From positions 496,001 to 560,000 of the forward strand of contig JACJWZ010000002.1 in assembly GCA_020636895.1 (NCBI GenBank): a stretch of 64,000 bases of DNA, in the 5' to 3' direction. The DNA comes from Thermoleophilales bacterium. GTDB taxonomy: Bacteria; Actinomycetota; Thermoleophilia; Solirubrobacterales; 70-9. Positions 52,997 through 62,439 of the stretch are shown one piece after another. The notes under the pieces are model-generated. The model had not been told where the DNA came from, did no database searches, and saw only the letters and a program-made list of their open reading frames with translations. Both the position numbers and the translations under genes were made by a program. How positions within the stretch are numbered: the stretch's first letter is position 1; each line of letters begins with the position of its first letter.

Positions 52997-54243
52997 CAGC
53001 CTGCCGCCACGCCCTCGTAGAAGGACGCCATCTCCGGGAACGTGACGTCGAGCGCGTAGCGCTCTGCGACCGTCGCCTCGGCCGCGCGGCCGACGGCCTC
53101 GCGATGGCGGGACGGGTCCGCCAGCACCTCCAGCGCGCGCTCGGCGAAGGCGGCGTCGTCGAAGAAGTCGACGAGGTAGCCGTTCTCGCCGTCGCTGATC
53201 ACCTCGCGGACCGGAGCCGTATCCGAGCAGAGCATCGTCGCGCCGCACGCCATCGCGTCCAGACAGGACCAGCTCAGCACGAACGGAACCGTCAGGTAGA
53301 AGTGAAGATCGGAGAGGCTGAGCAGGTCGGCGAGGATCGCCGGCTTGACGTTGCCGACGAAGTGGATCCGGTCGAGGTCGTAGTCGCCGGTGGCGAGGAC
53401 GTGGTCTTTGAAGCTGCGGCCGCCGGTGTGGCGCAGGTCGCCCCCGTAGGCGACCCGGTCGGAGCCGACGACGACGAAGCGGACGTCGTCGCGGGCGTCG
53501 CAGATCCGCTTCGCCGTCTTCATGAAGACGTCGAAGCCGCGCATCATCTCCATCCCGCGGGAGACGTAGGTGACGAGCCGCTCTCCCTCGGCCAGGCGCA
53601 GATTGCCGATCCGGCGCTCGGGCAGCTCGCGCCGATGCCAGACCGAGGTGTCGATCCCGTCGTGGATCACCCGGACCTTGTCGTGGTAGGGCTCCGGCAT
53701 CAGGTCGTGCTGGTAGGCCGTCGGCGAGTACCCCGCGTCGCAGTACTCGAGATCGAGCAGGATCATCGCGTTGCGGGCGGGGCTGCGGAGCCGGTCGATC
53801 TCGCCCACGGGGATCTCCTTGCGGAAGTCGAGATCGGAGTCGCGCGGGCGGTAGAAGTACTCGAAGTAGTTGATCACCTTGGCGTCCGGGTAGAGCTCGC
53901 GCAGAAACAGCGTCGATCCCCAGCCGGAGTGGCCGACGATCAGGTCGGGCTTGATCGCCGCCGAGACCGGCTTCAGCGCCTCGTAGACGCCTGCGGCGTG
54001 CCAGATCCCGTTCTCGAACGTACGGGAGAGGTAATGCGTGCCCTCCGACGCCCCGCCGCGCGGCCGGTACTGGACGTTGCGGACCCCACCGGCCTCCCCC
54101 GGCGGCTTCTCGGAGACGAAGGTCGCCGTCCACCCGCGCTCGGCGACGCCGCGAGCGCCGATGTGGCCGAACTGGGCGGGGAAGTTCTTGTGGACGAAGA
54201 GGACGTGCACCCGGATGGAACCGTATTCAGGAGAACCGACCAT
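52996..54243 (-). CDS. glycosyltransferase family 4
   Basis: 415 residues, GT-B fold. N-terminal VLFVHKNFPAQFGHIG; C-terminal nucleotide-sugar domain with LVTYVSRGMEMMRGFDVFM, VVVGSDRVAYGG, and WSCLDAMACGATMLCSDTAPVREVI, where the E-x7-E-type end of GT4 reads DTAPVREVI. It would transfer a hexose from a nucleotide sugar to a surface glycan. Starts are ambiguous: GTG 54252, ATG 54243 (used) and GTG 54210, whose product begins at the conserved strand. It is back to back with the RTX giant and coupled to the methyltransferase. Confidence 0.9.
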   Translation of the reverse strand: MVGSPEYGSIRVHVLFVHKNFPAQFGHIGARGVAERGWTATFVSEKPPGEAGGVRNVQYRPRGGASEGTHYLSRTFENGIWHAAGVYEALKPVSAAIKPDLIVGHSGWGSTLFLRELYPDAKVINYFEYFYRPRDSDLDFRKEIPVGEIDRLRSPARNAMILLDLEYCDAGYSPTAYQHDLMPEPYHDKVRVIHDGIDTSVWHRRELPERRIGNLRLAEGERLVTYVSRGMEMMRGFDVFMKTAKRICDARDDVRFVVVGSDRVAYGGDLRHTGGRSFKDHVLATGDYDLDRIHFVGNVKPAILADLLSLSDLHFYLTVPFVLSWSCLDAMACGATMLCSDTAPVREVISDGENGYLVDFFDDAAFAERALEVLADPSRHREAVGRAAEATVAERYALDVTFPEMASFYEGVAAG

Positions 54244-54268
54244 GGAACCCACCGACTGGTGATAGGTT
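54244..54268 (+). promoter_or_regulatory. possible ECF-sigma-type promoter of the RTX gene
   Basis: GGAACC (54244-54249), a 16-bp spacer and GTT (54266-54268) resemble actinobacterial extracytoplasmic-function sigma promoters. It lies 17 bp before the candidate RTX start at 54285. Confidence 0.3.
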
Positions 54269-54284
54269 GCCTCGAACCGGGAGG

Positions 54285-57200
54285 ATGAGCCGTCGGCAGC
54301 AAAGAATGCGCCGCTACCGCCCCGGGCGTCCTCTGCCCGCGGTACCGCTTCCTGCGCTCGCCGAGCTGCCGTTCAGCCCCACCACCGCTTCGCCGGGCGG
54401 CCTCGAGCTGGACCTGCGGCCGCGTGGAGTTGAAGCGACGCTCTCGCTGCCGCGACGCCCGCAGGCCCTGGCGCTCGTCGTCGGGGACGAGCCACATGGC
54501 TTCACCGGGCTGGAGTCATGCGCGGTGGCGAGGGTCAAGCGAGCCGACCTCGCGGCGGCGCTCGGTCACCTCAAGGCGCTTCCCGAGACCCGCAGCCTGC
54601 CGCTGATCGTCGTCGGTGCCGGCGCCGACGCGCCCGTGGCCCTGGCGCTCACCGCCCGCCTCGGGCCCGCTGCGGACGGGCTGATCCTTGACCGCGAGGT
54701 GGACTCCCCGGTGGTGCTCACGCCGACCAGGTCCGGTCGGGGCGACTGCCGCGAGTTCGTTGGCAAGTGCACCGGCGCGGGTAGGCCCCGGCTCGCGCAC
54801 GCCCAGCGCCGTCGCCTGTCCCGCTCGATCGAGCGGGAGCTGCGGCGCGAGCACCGGGCGCGCGGCTGCCGCGGGAGCAAGGGGGGCATGCGGGCGACCC
54901 TGGCCGGGCTGGCCAGCGCGATCGTCTTCATGCTCTCGTTCGGCCCCGACACCGAGAGCGCCGAGGCCGCCTGGACCACGACCGCCTACGACACGACGAC
55001 GGGTCAGCTCAACCTGACAGCCGACGGCGGCGACGACGCGCTGACGCTGAGCTGCGACGCCAACGACGACGTCGAGTTCAACATCGGCGGCGGACCACAG
55101 AACCTGCCGCAGCCGTTCTTCCCGACTCTGAGCTCGAACCTTCAATGCGATCAGGTCCTATCGATCTCGGTCGTCGGCGGCCCCGGGGACGACACGCTGC
55201 TGCTCGGCGGAGTCACGACCGCGGCGAACGAGTACACGCAGGTCGACTTCAACGGGGTCACGATCGACGGTGGCACCTTCCCCGACAGCATCACCGGCCC
55301 GCAGGGAACCGACCTCGACGGCACGAGCATCAACGGCAGCGCCGGCAACGACACGATCATCGGCGGCAGCGGGGCCGACCTGATCCGGGGCGGCACCCAG
55401 GACGACTCGCTCTCGGGCGGCGGCGACAGCGACACCCTCGACATCGCCGACGCCACGCTCGACCTCGACGTCAACCTGGGAACCGGCACCTCGACGGGCC
55501 GCGGGACCGACACGCTCGCCGGCATCGAGAACGCCATCGGCGGAACCGGGAACGACTCGATCGTGGCGGGGAGCGCGACGACCTCGCTGATCGGCGGAAC
55601 CGGCGGCGACACGCTGCGAGGCGCGACCAGCGGTCCGAGCACCCTCGATGGCGGCGACGGCGCCGACAGCCTCGACAGCAACAGCACCCACGCCGACCGG
55701 CTGCTCGGCGGCATCGGCGCCGACACCCTCACCGCCGGCAGCGGGAACGACACCCTCCAGGGCGACGCCGACGGCGACAGCCTCGTGGGCGAAGCCGGGA
55801 CCGACTCGCTCGACGGCCTCGCCGGCGACGACACCCTCGAGGCCGGCGACACCGACAACGACACGCTGGCCGGAGGCGCCGACACCGACTACGCCTCCTA
55901 CGCGTTCGCCGGCGCCGGCGTGATGATCAACCTCGCAACCGGAAGCGCGACCGGGGCCGGCACCGACAACCTCTCCGCGGTCGAGGGCGCGATCGGCTCC
56001 GACTTCCAGGACACGATCAACGGCTCGTCGGCGGCGAACACGCTCTACGGCAACGCGGGCTCCGACTCGATCACGGCTCAGGCGGGGGCGGACGTGGTCT
56101 TCGGCGAGGACGACAACGACACCATCAACGGCGGCACCGGCGCGAACACGCTTGCCGGCGACGCCGATCAGGACGTGATCCTCACGAGCTTCGCCGACGC
56201 CGCCGAGAGCATCACCGGTGGCGCCGGCAACGACACGCTGACGGCCGCCGCCGGCGGAACCACCGTCTCCGGGGACGCGGGGACCGACGACATCACCGGC
56301 TCCTCGAGCACGACGACGGGCGACTCGCTGCTCGGTGGCACCGAAGCCGACACGATCGACGGCGACTCCAGCACCAGCTTCGGCGGCCCCGACACGATCG
56401 TCGGCCAAGGCGACGGGGACTCGATCACCGGCGGCCTCGGCGCCGACCTCCTCGACGGGAACTTGGGCGACGACGTGCTCGATCCCGACGGCGTGAACCT
56501 GCAGGAGGCCAACGTCGACACGCTGATCGGCAACAGCGGCACCGACACCCTCTCGGTGGTCGACGGATCGAGCGGCGCCCAGTACACCCTCACCTCCACC
56601 GCGCTCGACGACGGCACCACCGAGGACAGCCTCGACGGGTTCGAGCGGGCGTCCCTCGTCGGCGGCGTCGGCGGCAACTTCTTCGACGCGGCAGCGTTCT
56701 CCGGCCCGGTGACCATGGATCCGGGCAGCGGTGACGACACGATGATCGGCGGGCCGGCAGCGGACTCGCTGAACAACGCCTCCTTCGGGGACGTCGACGA
56801 GATCCGGTTCGCGGGCGACACCAATCAGGTCCTGACCAGCTCGCAGCACTCCTCCAACGGGATCAACGACACGCTTGCCGGGATCGAACGCGCGTCGCTC
56901 GCCGGTGGATCCTCGGCCAACCAGATCGACGCCTCCGGGTTCACCGGCCCGGTCACGCTCGACGGCGCGGGCGGCAACGACACGCTGCTCGGTGGGGTCG
57001 GCTTCGGCGGCGAGGACTCGCTGATCGGCGGCGCGGGCGGCGCCGACCGGATCGTCTTCGCCGAGGATCAGCCGCAGGTGCTGCAGGACACCCTCCACTC
57101 CGCGGGAACCGGCGGCGGGCAGGAGGACGACACCCTCAGCGGCATCGAGCAGGCGTCGCTGACCGGCGGCGCGAGCGGGAACGACTTGGACGCGACCTCG

Positions 57201-60200
57201 TTCACCGGCACCGCGACGCTCGACGGCAGCGCCGGCAACGACACCCTCCGGGGCGGGGCGGGGAGTGACTCGCTGCTGGGCGGCAGCGACGACGACCGCG
57301 TACTGCAGACGGCGAACTCCGACCAGACGCTGACCAACACCCAACTCACCGGAGTGGGGACGGACTCGCTGGCGAGCATCGAGCGGGCCTCCCTGACCGG
57401 CGGCACCTCCGCCAACCAACTGGACGCGTCGGCGTTCTCGGCCGGCTCGGTGACGCTCAGCGGAGGCGACGCCGCCGACACCCTCCTCGGCGGGTCCGGC
57501 AACGACAGCCTGCGCGGCGACGCGGGCACCGACCGGATCGCGCAGACGGTGAACGCCGACCAGGATCTGAGCAGCGGATTCGTCAGCGGCGACGGCGACG
57601 ACTCGCTCAACTCGATCGAGCGGGCGTCGCTGAGCGGCGGCTCGTCCGCGAACCTGATCGACGCCAGCGACTTCGCCGCCGGGGTCGTCACCCTCGCCGG
57701 TCTCGGCGGCAACGACAGCCTCTACGGCGGCACCGGCGACGACAGCCTCGACGGCGGCGCGAACACCGACCGGGTCGAGATCATCGCCAACGCGGACCAG
57801 ACGCTGACCGACACCCTGCTCAGCGTCGCCGGGTTCGGTGACGACACGCTCGCCGCTATCGAGGGGGCATCGCTGCGCAGCATCACCTCGCCGCACGACC
57901 TCGACGCCTCCGGCTTCTCCGGCCCCGCGACGCTCGTCGGCAACGCGCTCGACACGATCGAGGGCGGATCCGGCAACGACTCTCTCAACGGCGGCTTCGA
58001 GGGCCGGCTGATCCAGAGCGGCAACGTCAACCACGTCTTCACCGGGCCCACGGTCATCACCGGCCGCGGAACCGACACCGTCAGCAACTTCGACGACATG
58101 TCGATCGAGGGCGGCGCGGGCGCCAACAACATCGACGTCTCGCTCGCCTCGGCGGTCTTCACGAGCTCAACTCTCGCCGGCCTGGGCGGGAGCGACACCA
58201 TCCGTGGCGGCGGGTTCACCGACAGCATCGACGGCGGCGCGGGCACCGACAGCCTGCCGGCCGGCAACGGGTTCGCCGACACGCTCGCCGGGGGCAGCGA
58301 GAACGACACGCTCGTCGGCGACACCCAGGACCGCGTCCTCGGCGACGCCGGCGACGACTCGCTCGACGTCAGCGCCGGCGCGAGCTCGATCGACGGCGGT
58401 GCGGGCGCGGCCGACCTCCTGTTCAACTCGCTCGCCGGCAGCCAGACGCTGACCGATGCCGAGCTGCAGGAGATCCCGGGTGGCACCGCGCCGGCCGTCG
58501 GTATCGAGCGCGCCTCGCTCGTCGGCACGAGCAACCCCGAGCAGCTCGACGCCGGCGCGTTCTCCGGGCAGGTCACGCTCGACGGCGGTGACTCGACCGA
58601 CACCCTCACGGGCGCGGCCGGGAACGACTCCCTGATCGGAGGCCCGTCGAACGACCGCCTGATCCAAAGCGCCGACGCGAACCAGAGCCTGTCCGACACG
58701 CTCGCCACCGGCGACGGGACCGACACCGTGTCCGGATTCGAGTCGGCATCGCTGAGCGGCGGCGCCTCGGCGAACACGATCGACGCCTCGGCGGTGACCG
58801 GCACGAACGTGACGCTCGCGGGCGGGGGCGGCAACGACACCCTCCTCGGCGGCGGCCTCTTCGACGTGCTCAACGGTGAGGGCGGGACCGACGAGATGCG
58901 GGTGACGGCCGACTCCGACCAGACACTGACGGGCACGCAGCACATCGGCTTCGGCGGATACGTGGACACGCTGACGTCGGTCGAGGCCGCATCGCTGACC
59001 GGTGGCGCTGCGGCCAACGAGATCGACGCCTCGGCCTTCGGCGGCCCGGTCAGCCTCTCCGGCCTCGGTGGCGGCGACACGCTCGTCGGCGGCAGCTCCG
59101 GCGACCTAATCTCCGGCCTGAGCGGGACGGACGAGCTCGACGGCAACGCCGGCAACGATCAGCTCCTGGGCGGGCCGGACGCCGACACGCTCGACGGCGG
59201 CGGCAACTCCGACTCACTCGACGGTGGCACCGCCTCCGACTCGCTGGACGGAGGGGCCGGCTCCGACACGCTCACCGGAGCGGGCGACGTCAACGCCGTG
59301 CTCTCGGACACGCTGCTCTCGGCGGGCGGCGAGAACGACTCGCTCGCGGCCGCCAGCTTCGAGGCGGCGAGCCTCACGGGGGGAGCGTCGGCGAACTCGA
59401 TCGACGCCTCCGGCTTCAGTTCGGGCCCCGTTTCGCTCGCCGGGCTCGGCGGCGACGACTCGCTGACCGGCTCGGGACAGAACGACTCGATCAGCGGCGA
59501 TGGCGACAACGACTCCCTGCAGGGTGGAGCGGGGTCGGACGCGCTGGACGGGGGCAGCGGCACCAACCTGGCCGACTTCTCCGATGATCCCGGCGGGAGC
59601 GGCATCAACGCCGATCTCGGCGCCGGCACGGCGAGCAACGCCTCCACCGACACGCTGGCCTCGATCCAGCAGCTGCTCGGCACCTCGTTCGGCGACACCC
59701 TGGTCGGCGATGGCGGCTCCAACGACCTCGACGGGGCCGGCGGAGCTGATCAGGTACTCGGCGCCGGCGGCGCCGACACGCTCCGCGGCAGTGCCGGCAA
59801 CGACGTCCTGACCGGCGGTGCCGGAATCGACCTGCTGCTCGGCGGCGCCGATGCCGACACGCACCACAGCACCGACGGCACGGTCGACACGAACCAATGC
59901 GGCCCTGGTGCCGACACGGCGAACGCCGACGACGTGGATCTGAACGTCGATTGCGAGACGGTCAACGCGACCGATACGACGCCACCGGAGACGACGATCA
60001 CGTCAGGGCCCGGCGACGGCTCCACGATCACCGTGGACTCGGCGAGCTTCGGCTTCTCCTCGAACGAGCCGGGCTCGACCTTCGAATGCTCGATCGACGG
60101 CGGACCGTTCGCTCCTTGCACCTCGCCGCGGACCTACGACAGCCTCAGCAACGGCGCCCATACGTTCCAGGTCCGGGCCGTCGACGCCGCCGCGAACACC

Positions 60201-60620
60201 GACGGCACGCCCGCGACCCGGACGTTCACCGTCGACGCGCCCGATCCCGATACGAAGGCGCCCAACCTGGTCCTCAGCGGCAAGAAGAAGCAGAAGAGCA
60301 CCGGCAAGGTGATCGTCAAGGCCAAGTGCACGGACGAGGCCTGCGACCTCGACGCGACCGGCACGATCAAGATCAAGACGCTGAAGAAGAACGGCAAGGT
60401 CAAGTCGAACAAGAAGTACAAGCTCAAGTCGAAGTCGAAGAACGGGGTCGCGGCCGGTGACAAGCAGGAGCTGAAGCTCAAGCTGAAATCGCAGACGAAG
60501 AAGAAGCTCAAGAAGGTCATCAAGAAGAAGAAGTCAAAGGCGACGATCGAGGTCACCGCGACCGACGCCGAGGGCAACGAGAGCCGGGTCGGGAAGTTCA
60601 AGGTCACGGTCAAGAAGTAG
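54285..60620 (+). CDS. giant RTX-type repeat protein with unusual N-terminal region
   Basis: 2111 residues if ATG 54285 is used. Residues 1-201 are soluble-looking, with LIVVGAGADAPVALALTARL like an alpha/beta hydrolase elbow that lacks Ser. A hydrophobic signal or signal anchor follows (MRATLAGLASAIVFMLSFGP, ATG 54888). From about 300 to 1870 come calcium-binding RTX nonapeptides (GGxGxDxLxG type, e.g. GSGNDTLQGD) with 11 higher-order units of about 80 residues built on IERASLTGG-SANxIDASxF. An Ig-like domain (TTITSGPGDGSTITVDSASF) and a Lys-rich tail (last 130) end it. It is probably surface-exposed. Codon use in the first 600 bp is GC3-rich in this frame, so the extension is likely translated; a start at 54888 remains possible. 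Confidence 0.8.
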   Translation: MSRRQQRMRRYRPGRPLPAVPLPALAELPFSPTTASPGGLELDLRPRGVEATLSLPRRPQALALVVGDEPHGFTGLESCAVARVKRADLAAALGHLKALPETRSLPLIVVGAGADAPVALALTARLGPAADGLILDREVDSPVVLTPTRSGRGDCREFVGKCTGAGRPRLAHAQRRRLSRSIERELRREHRARGCRGSKGGMRATLAGLASAIVFMLSFGPDTESAEAAWTTTAYDTTTGQLNLTADGGDDALTLSCDANDDVEFNIGGGPQNLPQPFFPTLSSNLQCDQVLSISVVGGPGDDTLLLGGVTTAANEYTQVDFNGVTIDGGTFPDSITGPQGTDLDGTSINGSAGNDTIIGGSGADLIRGGTQDDSLSGGGDSDTLDIADATLDLDVNLGTGTSTGRGTDTLAGIENAIGGTGNDSIVAGSATTSLIGGTGGDTLRGATSGPSTLDGGDGADSLDSNSTHADRLLGGIGADTLTAGSGNDTLQGDADGDSLVGEAGTDSLDGLAGDDTLEAGDTDNDTLAGGADTDYASYAFAGAGVMINLATGSATGAGTDNLSAVEGAIGSDFQDTINGSSAANTLYGNAGSDSITAQAGADVVFGEDDNDTINGGTGANTLAGDADQDVILTSFADAAESITGGAGNDTLTAAAGGTTVSGDAGTDDITGSSSTTTGDSLLGGTEADTIDGDSSTSFGGPDTIVGQGDGDSITGGLGADLLDGNLGDDVLDPDGVNLQEANVDTLIGNSGTDTLSVVDGSSGAQYTLTSTALDDGTTEDSLDGFERASLVGGVGGNFFDAAAFSGPVTMDPGSGDDTMIGGPAADSLNNASFGDVDEIRFAGDTNQVLTSSQHSSNGINDTLAGIERASLAGGSSANQIDASGFTGPVTLDGAGGNDTLLGGVGFGGEDSLIGGAGGADRIVFAEDQPQVLQDTLHSAGTGGGQEDDTLSGIEQASLTGGASGNDLDATSFTGTATLDGSAGNDTLRGGAGSDSLLGGSDDDRVLQTANSDQTLTNTQLTGVGTDSLASIERASLTGGTSANQLDASAFSAGSVTLSGGDAADTLLGGSGNDSLRGDAGTDRIAQTVNADQDLSSGFVSGDGDDSLNSIERASLSGGSSANLIDASDFAAGVVTLAGLGGNDSLYGGTGDDSLDGGANTDRVEIIANADQTLTDTLLSVAGFGDDTLAAIEGASLRSITSPHDLDASGFSGPATLVGNALDTIEGGSGNDSLNGGFEGRLIQSGNVNHVFTGPTVITGRGTDTVSNFDDMSIEGGAGANNIDVSLASAVFTSSTLAGLGGSDTIRGGGFTDSIDGGAGTDSLPAGNGFADTLAGGSENDTLVGDTQDRVLGDAGDDSLDVSAGASSIDGGAGAADLLFNSLAGSQTLTDAELQEIPGGTAPAVGIERASLVGTSNPEQLDAGAFSGQVTLDGGDSTDTLTGAAGNDSLIGGPSNDRLIQSADANQSLSDTLATGDGTDTVSGFESASLSGGASANTIDASAVTGTNVTLAGGGGNDTLLGGGLFDVLNGEGGTDEMRVTADSDQTLTGTQHIGFGGYVDTLTSVEAASLTGGAAANEIDASAFGGPVSLSGLGGGDTLVGGSSGDLISGLSGTDELDGNAGNDQLLGGPDADTLDGGGNSDSLDGGTASDSLDGGAGSDTLTGAGDVNAVLSDTLLSAGGENDSLAAASFEAASLTGGASANSIDASGFSSGPVSLAGLGGDDSLTGSGQNDSISGDGDNDSLQGGAGSDALDGGSGTNLADFSDDPGGSGINADLGAGTASNASTDTLASIQQLLGTSFGDTLVGDGGSNDLDGAGGADQVLGAGGADTLRGSAGNDVLTGGAGIDLLLGGADADTHHSTDGTVDTNQCGPGADTANADDVDLNVDCETVNATDTTPPETTITSGPGDGSTITVDSASFGFSSNEPGSTFECSIDGGPFAPCTSPRTYDSLSNGAHTFQVRAVDAAANTDGTPATRTFTVDAPDPDTKAPNLVLSGKKKQKSTGKVIVKAKCTDEACDLDATGTIKIKTLKKNGKVKSNKKYKLKSKSKNGVAAGDKQELKLKLKSQTKKKLKKVIKKKKSKATIEVTATDAEGNESRVGKFKVTVKK

Positions 60621-60668
60621 CCGCGCCGTCGCCGCGAGCCGGTCTGCCCCTCGGATGCCCGGTCGGGC

Positions 60669-61892
60669 TCAGGTCGAGGCCGCCCTGCGACTGAAGGCGA
60701 TCCTGGCGGAGACGACGAACGCCGCCGTGACGCCGATCAGCAACAGAGCCAGCGGGTCCTCGGTCGCCAGGTAGTAGAGGAGGCCGGCGGCCGCGGCAAG
60801 GCAGGCCCCGGCCCCGGTGTAGGCGAGCCCGCGATCGAGTGATCCATCCGCGGTGCGTCGCGCGTGCAGGAAGTTGATCAGGCCGAAGACGACGAGGAAC
60901 GCGAGGGACCCGAAGGAGACGAGCTCGGTGATCCCCGGCAGCATCGCGAAGGCCGCGGCCGCGACGGCGAGCCCCGCGATCGCGGCGACCGGCAGCCCCG
61001 CGCGCTCGCGGGCGATCGCCGTGGGGAGCTCGCCGGCCGCGCCGACGTCACGGACGAGGCGGGCGGTCGAGAACAGGGTCGCGTTGATCGCCGAGGACGT
61101 CGAGAACAGGGCTCCGATCGTCGCCGCCCAGAGGCCGACGGCTCCGAGCGCCTCCTGGCCCGCCTCCGCGAACGCCACCTCCTTGTGTGCGGTGATAGTC
61201 GCGTCCGGAAGCAGCATCTGCGAGCCGATCGTGACCACCACGTAGATCAGCGCGACGATCCCGACCGACAGATAGAGGGCCAGCGGGAGGTTGCGACGAG
61301 GCCGGTCGATGTCGTCGTAGTCGTAGGGAAGCAGCTCGAAGCCCTCGTAGGCGACGAAGATCACCCCCGCCCCGAGGAGCACCCCGAGGACCCCCTCGTT
61401 GTCGAGCGGATCGAGCCGAGAGGTGGAGAACGAGGCGGCGCCGACAGCGGCGATCCCTCCGAGGATCGCGACCTTCGTGTAGACGACGACATCCTCGACC
61501 AGGCCGGAGGTGACGACGCCGCGGAGGTTGACCGCGACGAAGCCGGCGAGCACCGCCGCCGACGCGACCCGCGCGACCGAGTCGGGCGCGCCGACTGCGT
61601 TGGCCAGGTAGTGGCCGAAGGTGAACGCGTAGACGGCGAGGGCGAAGATGTAGCCGACGATGAGAAGCCACGCGACCCAGGCGGCGGGCCGGGGATGGCC
61701 GGCGTCGCGCAGGTAGGTGAACGGACCGCCCGAGCGCCGGGAGCGATCGGCGAGGCGCGCGTAGGCGTGGGCGGTCAGCAGCGCGACGATCGCGCCGAGC
61801 AGGAAGGAGGCGAAAGCCAGGTGACCCGCGAGCGCGATCGTGAGGCCGAGGACGCTGAAGATGCCGCCTCCGATCATCCCGCCCACCGCCAT
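60669..61892 (-). CDS. APC family amino acid/polyamine permease
   Basis: 407 residues, about 12 hydrophobic segments. The first, MAVGGMIGGGIFSVLGLTIA, carries the GxG(I/L)F substrate-binding motif; IFVAYEGFELLPYDYDDI (after TM6) and the LFSTSSAINATLFSTARL segment match the APC fold. The conserved lead-in KLGLRESIA lies in frame directly upstream of ATG 61892, but the frame has no ATG, GTG or TTG before a stop, so the real 5' end may be damaged or begin at a CTG. The substrate is unknown. Confidence 0.85.
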   Translation of the reverse strand: MAVGGMIGGGIFSVLGLTIALAGHLAFASFLLGAIVALLTAHAYARLADRSRRSGGPFTYLRDAGHPRPAAWVAWLLIVGYIFALAVYAFTFGHYLANAVGAPDSVARVASAAVLAGFVAVNLRGVVTSGLVEDVVVYTKVAILGGIAAVGAASFSTSRLDPLDNEGVLGVLLGAGVIFVAYEGFELLPYDYDDIDRPRRNLPLALYLSVGIVALIYVVVTIGSQMLLPDATITAHKEVAFAEAGQEALGAVGLWAATIGALFSTSSAINATLFSTARLVRDVGAAGELPTAIARERAGLPVAAIAGLAVAAAAFAMLPGITELVSFGSLAFLVVFGLINFLHARRTADGSLDRGLAYTGAGACLAAAAGLLYYLATEDPLALLLIGVTAAFVVSARIAFSRRAAST

Positions 61893-62019
61893 CGCGATGG
61901 ACTCGCGCAGCCCCAGCTTGCCGCCGCGGCGGGCCCGGTGCTCAGCCCGTGGATGGAAGTGGCGGTGAGCTACGGCGAAGCTCCACTACCGCGGCGAGCC
62001 CGCGCTTCCTTGCAGGCTG

Positions 62020-62382
62020 TTAGCCGGCGACCCACTCCTTCGCCGCATCGAGCTCGGCGCTCGGGAAGACCTTGACCTCGGCCGGGATCAGGAAGCCGAA
62101 ACCCTGGACCATCCGCCGGTAGCCGTCGTGGTCGGTGACCATCGCGATCCGCCGCCAGGAGAAGAGGTGGCTCATCCCGACCTTGGTGTCGTCCCACATC
62201 GCCGCGAGCTCGTAGCCGGTGAAGTCGTCGCCGAGCACGTACAGCAGGTTGATCTTGTCGTGCTCCTGAAGCGCTTGCTCGATCGCGGGCACGAGCACCG
62301 TCTCGTAGTCGCTCCCGCTCACCTCCCCCTTGGCCGCGAAGCCGATCGTGTCGTCTCCGGGGACATCGATCATCTCGATCAT
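62020..62382 (-). CDS. SpoIIAA-like (STAS) protein
   Basis: 120 residues. Start MIEMIDVPGDDTIGFAAKGE; the remaining fold has KINLLYVLGDDFTGYELAAM and WRRIAMVTDHDGYRRMVQGF, which matches the SpoIIAA-like family of STAS-fold proteins. The serine phosphorylated in anti-anti-sigma factors is not evident, so a sigma-regulatory role is not supported. GGAGGT precedes the ATG. Confidence 0.88.
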   Translation of the reverse strand: MIEMIDVPGDDTIGFAAKGEVSGSDYETVLVPAIEQALQEHDKINLLYVLGDDFTGYELAAMWDDTKVGMSHLFSWRRIAMVTDHDGYRRMVQGFGFLIPAEVKVFPSAELDAAKEWVAG

Positions 62383-62439
62383 CGGATACCTCCTGGTGGG
62401 TGGATGCGCACGTCGGTTCCACCGTAGGGGATCTGCCGC

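Noticed and set aside
55158..58034. 958-codon minus-strand open frame
   Set aside because: It mirrors the periodic RTX repeats; its composition is low-complexity and has no domain. The plus strand has clear protein repeats and export features.
57722..59155. 477-codon minus-strand Ser/Pro-rich frame
   Set aside because: Another shadow of the same RTX repeats in a different antisense frame.
55300..59850. Possible CRISPR array or non-coding tandem repeat
   Set aside because: Repeat spacing follows codons and nonapeptide units, with no constant-length unique spacers. It is protein-coding.
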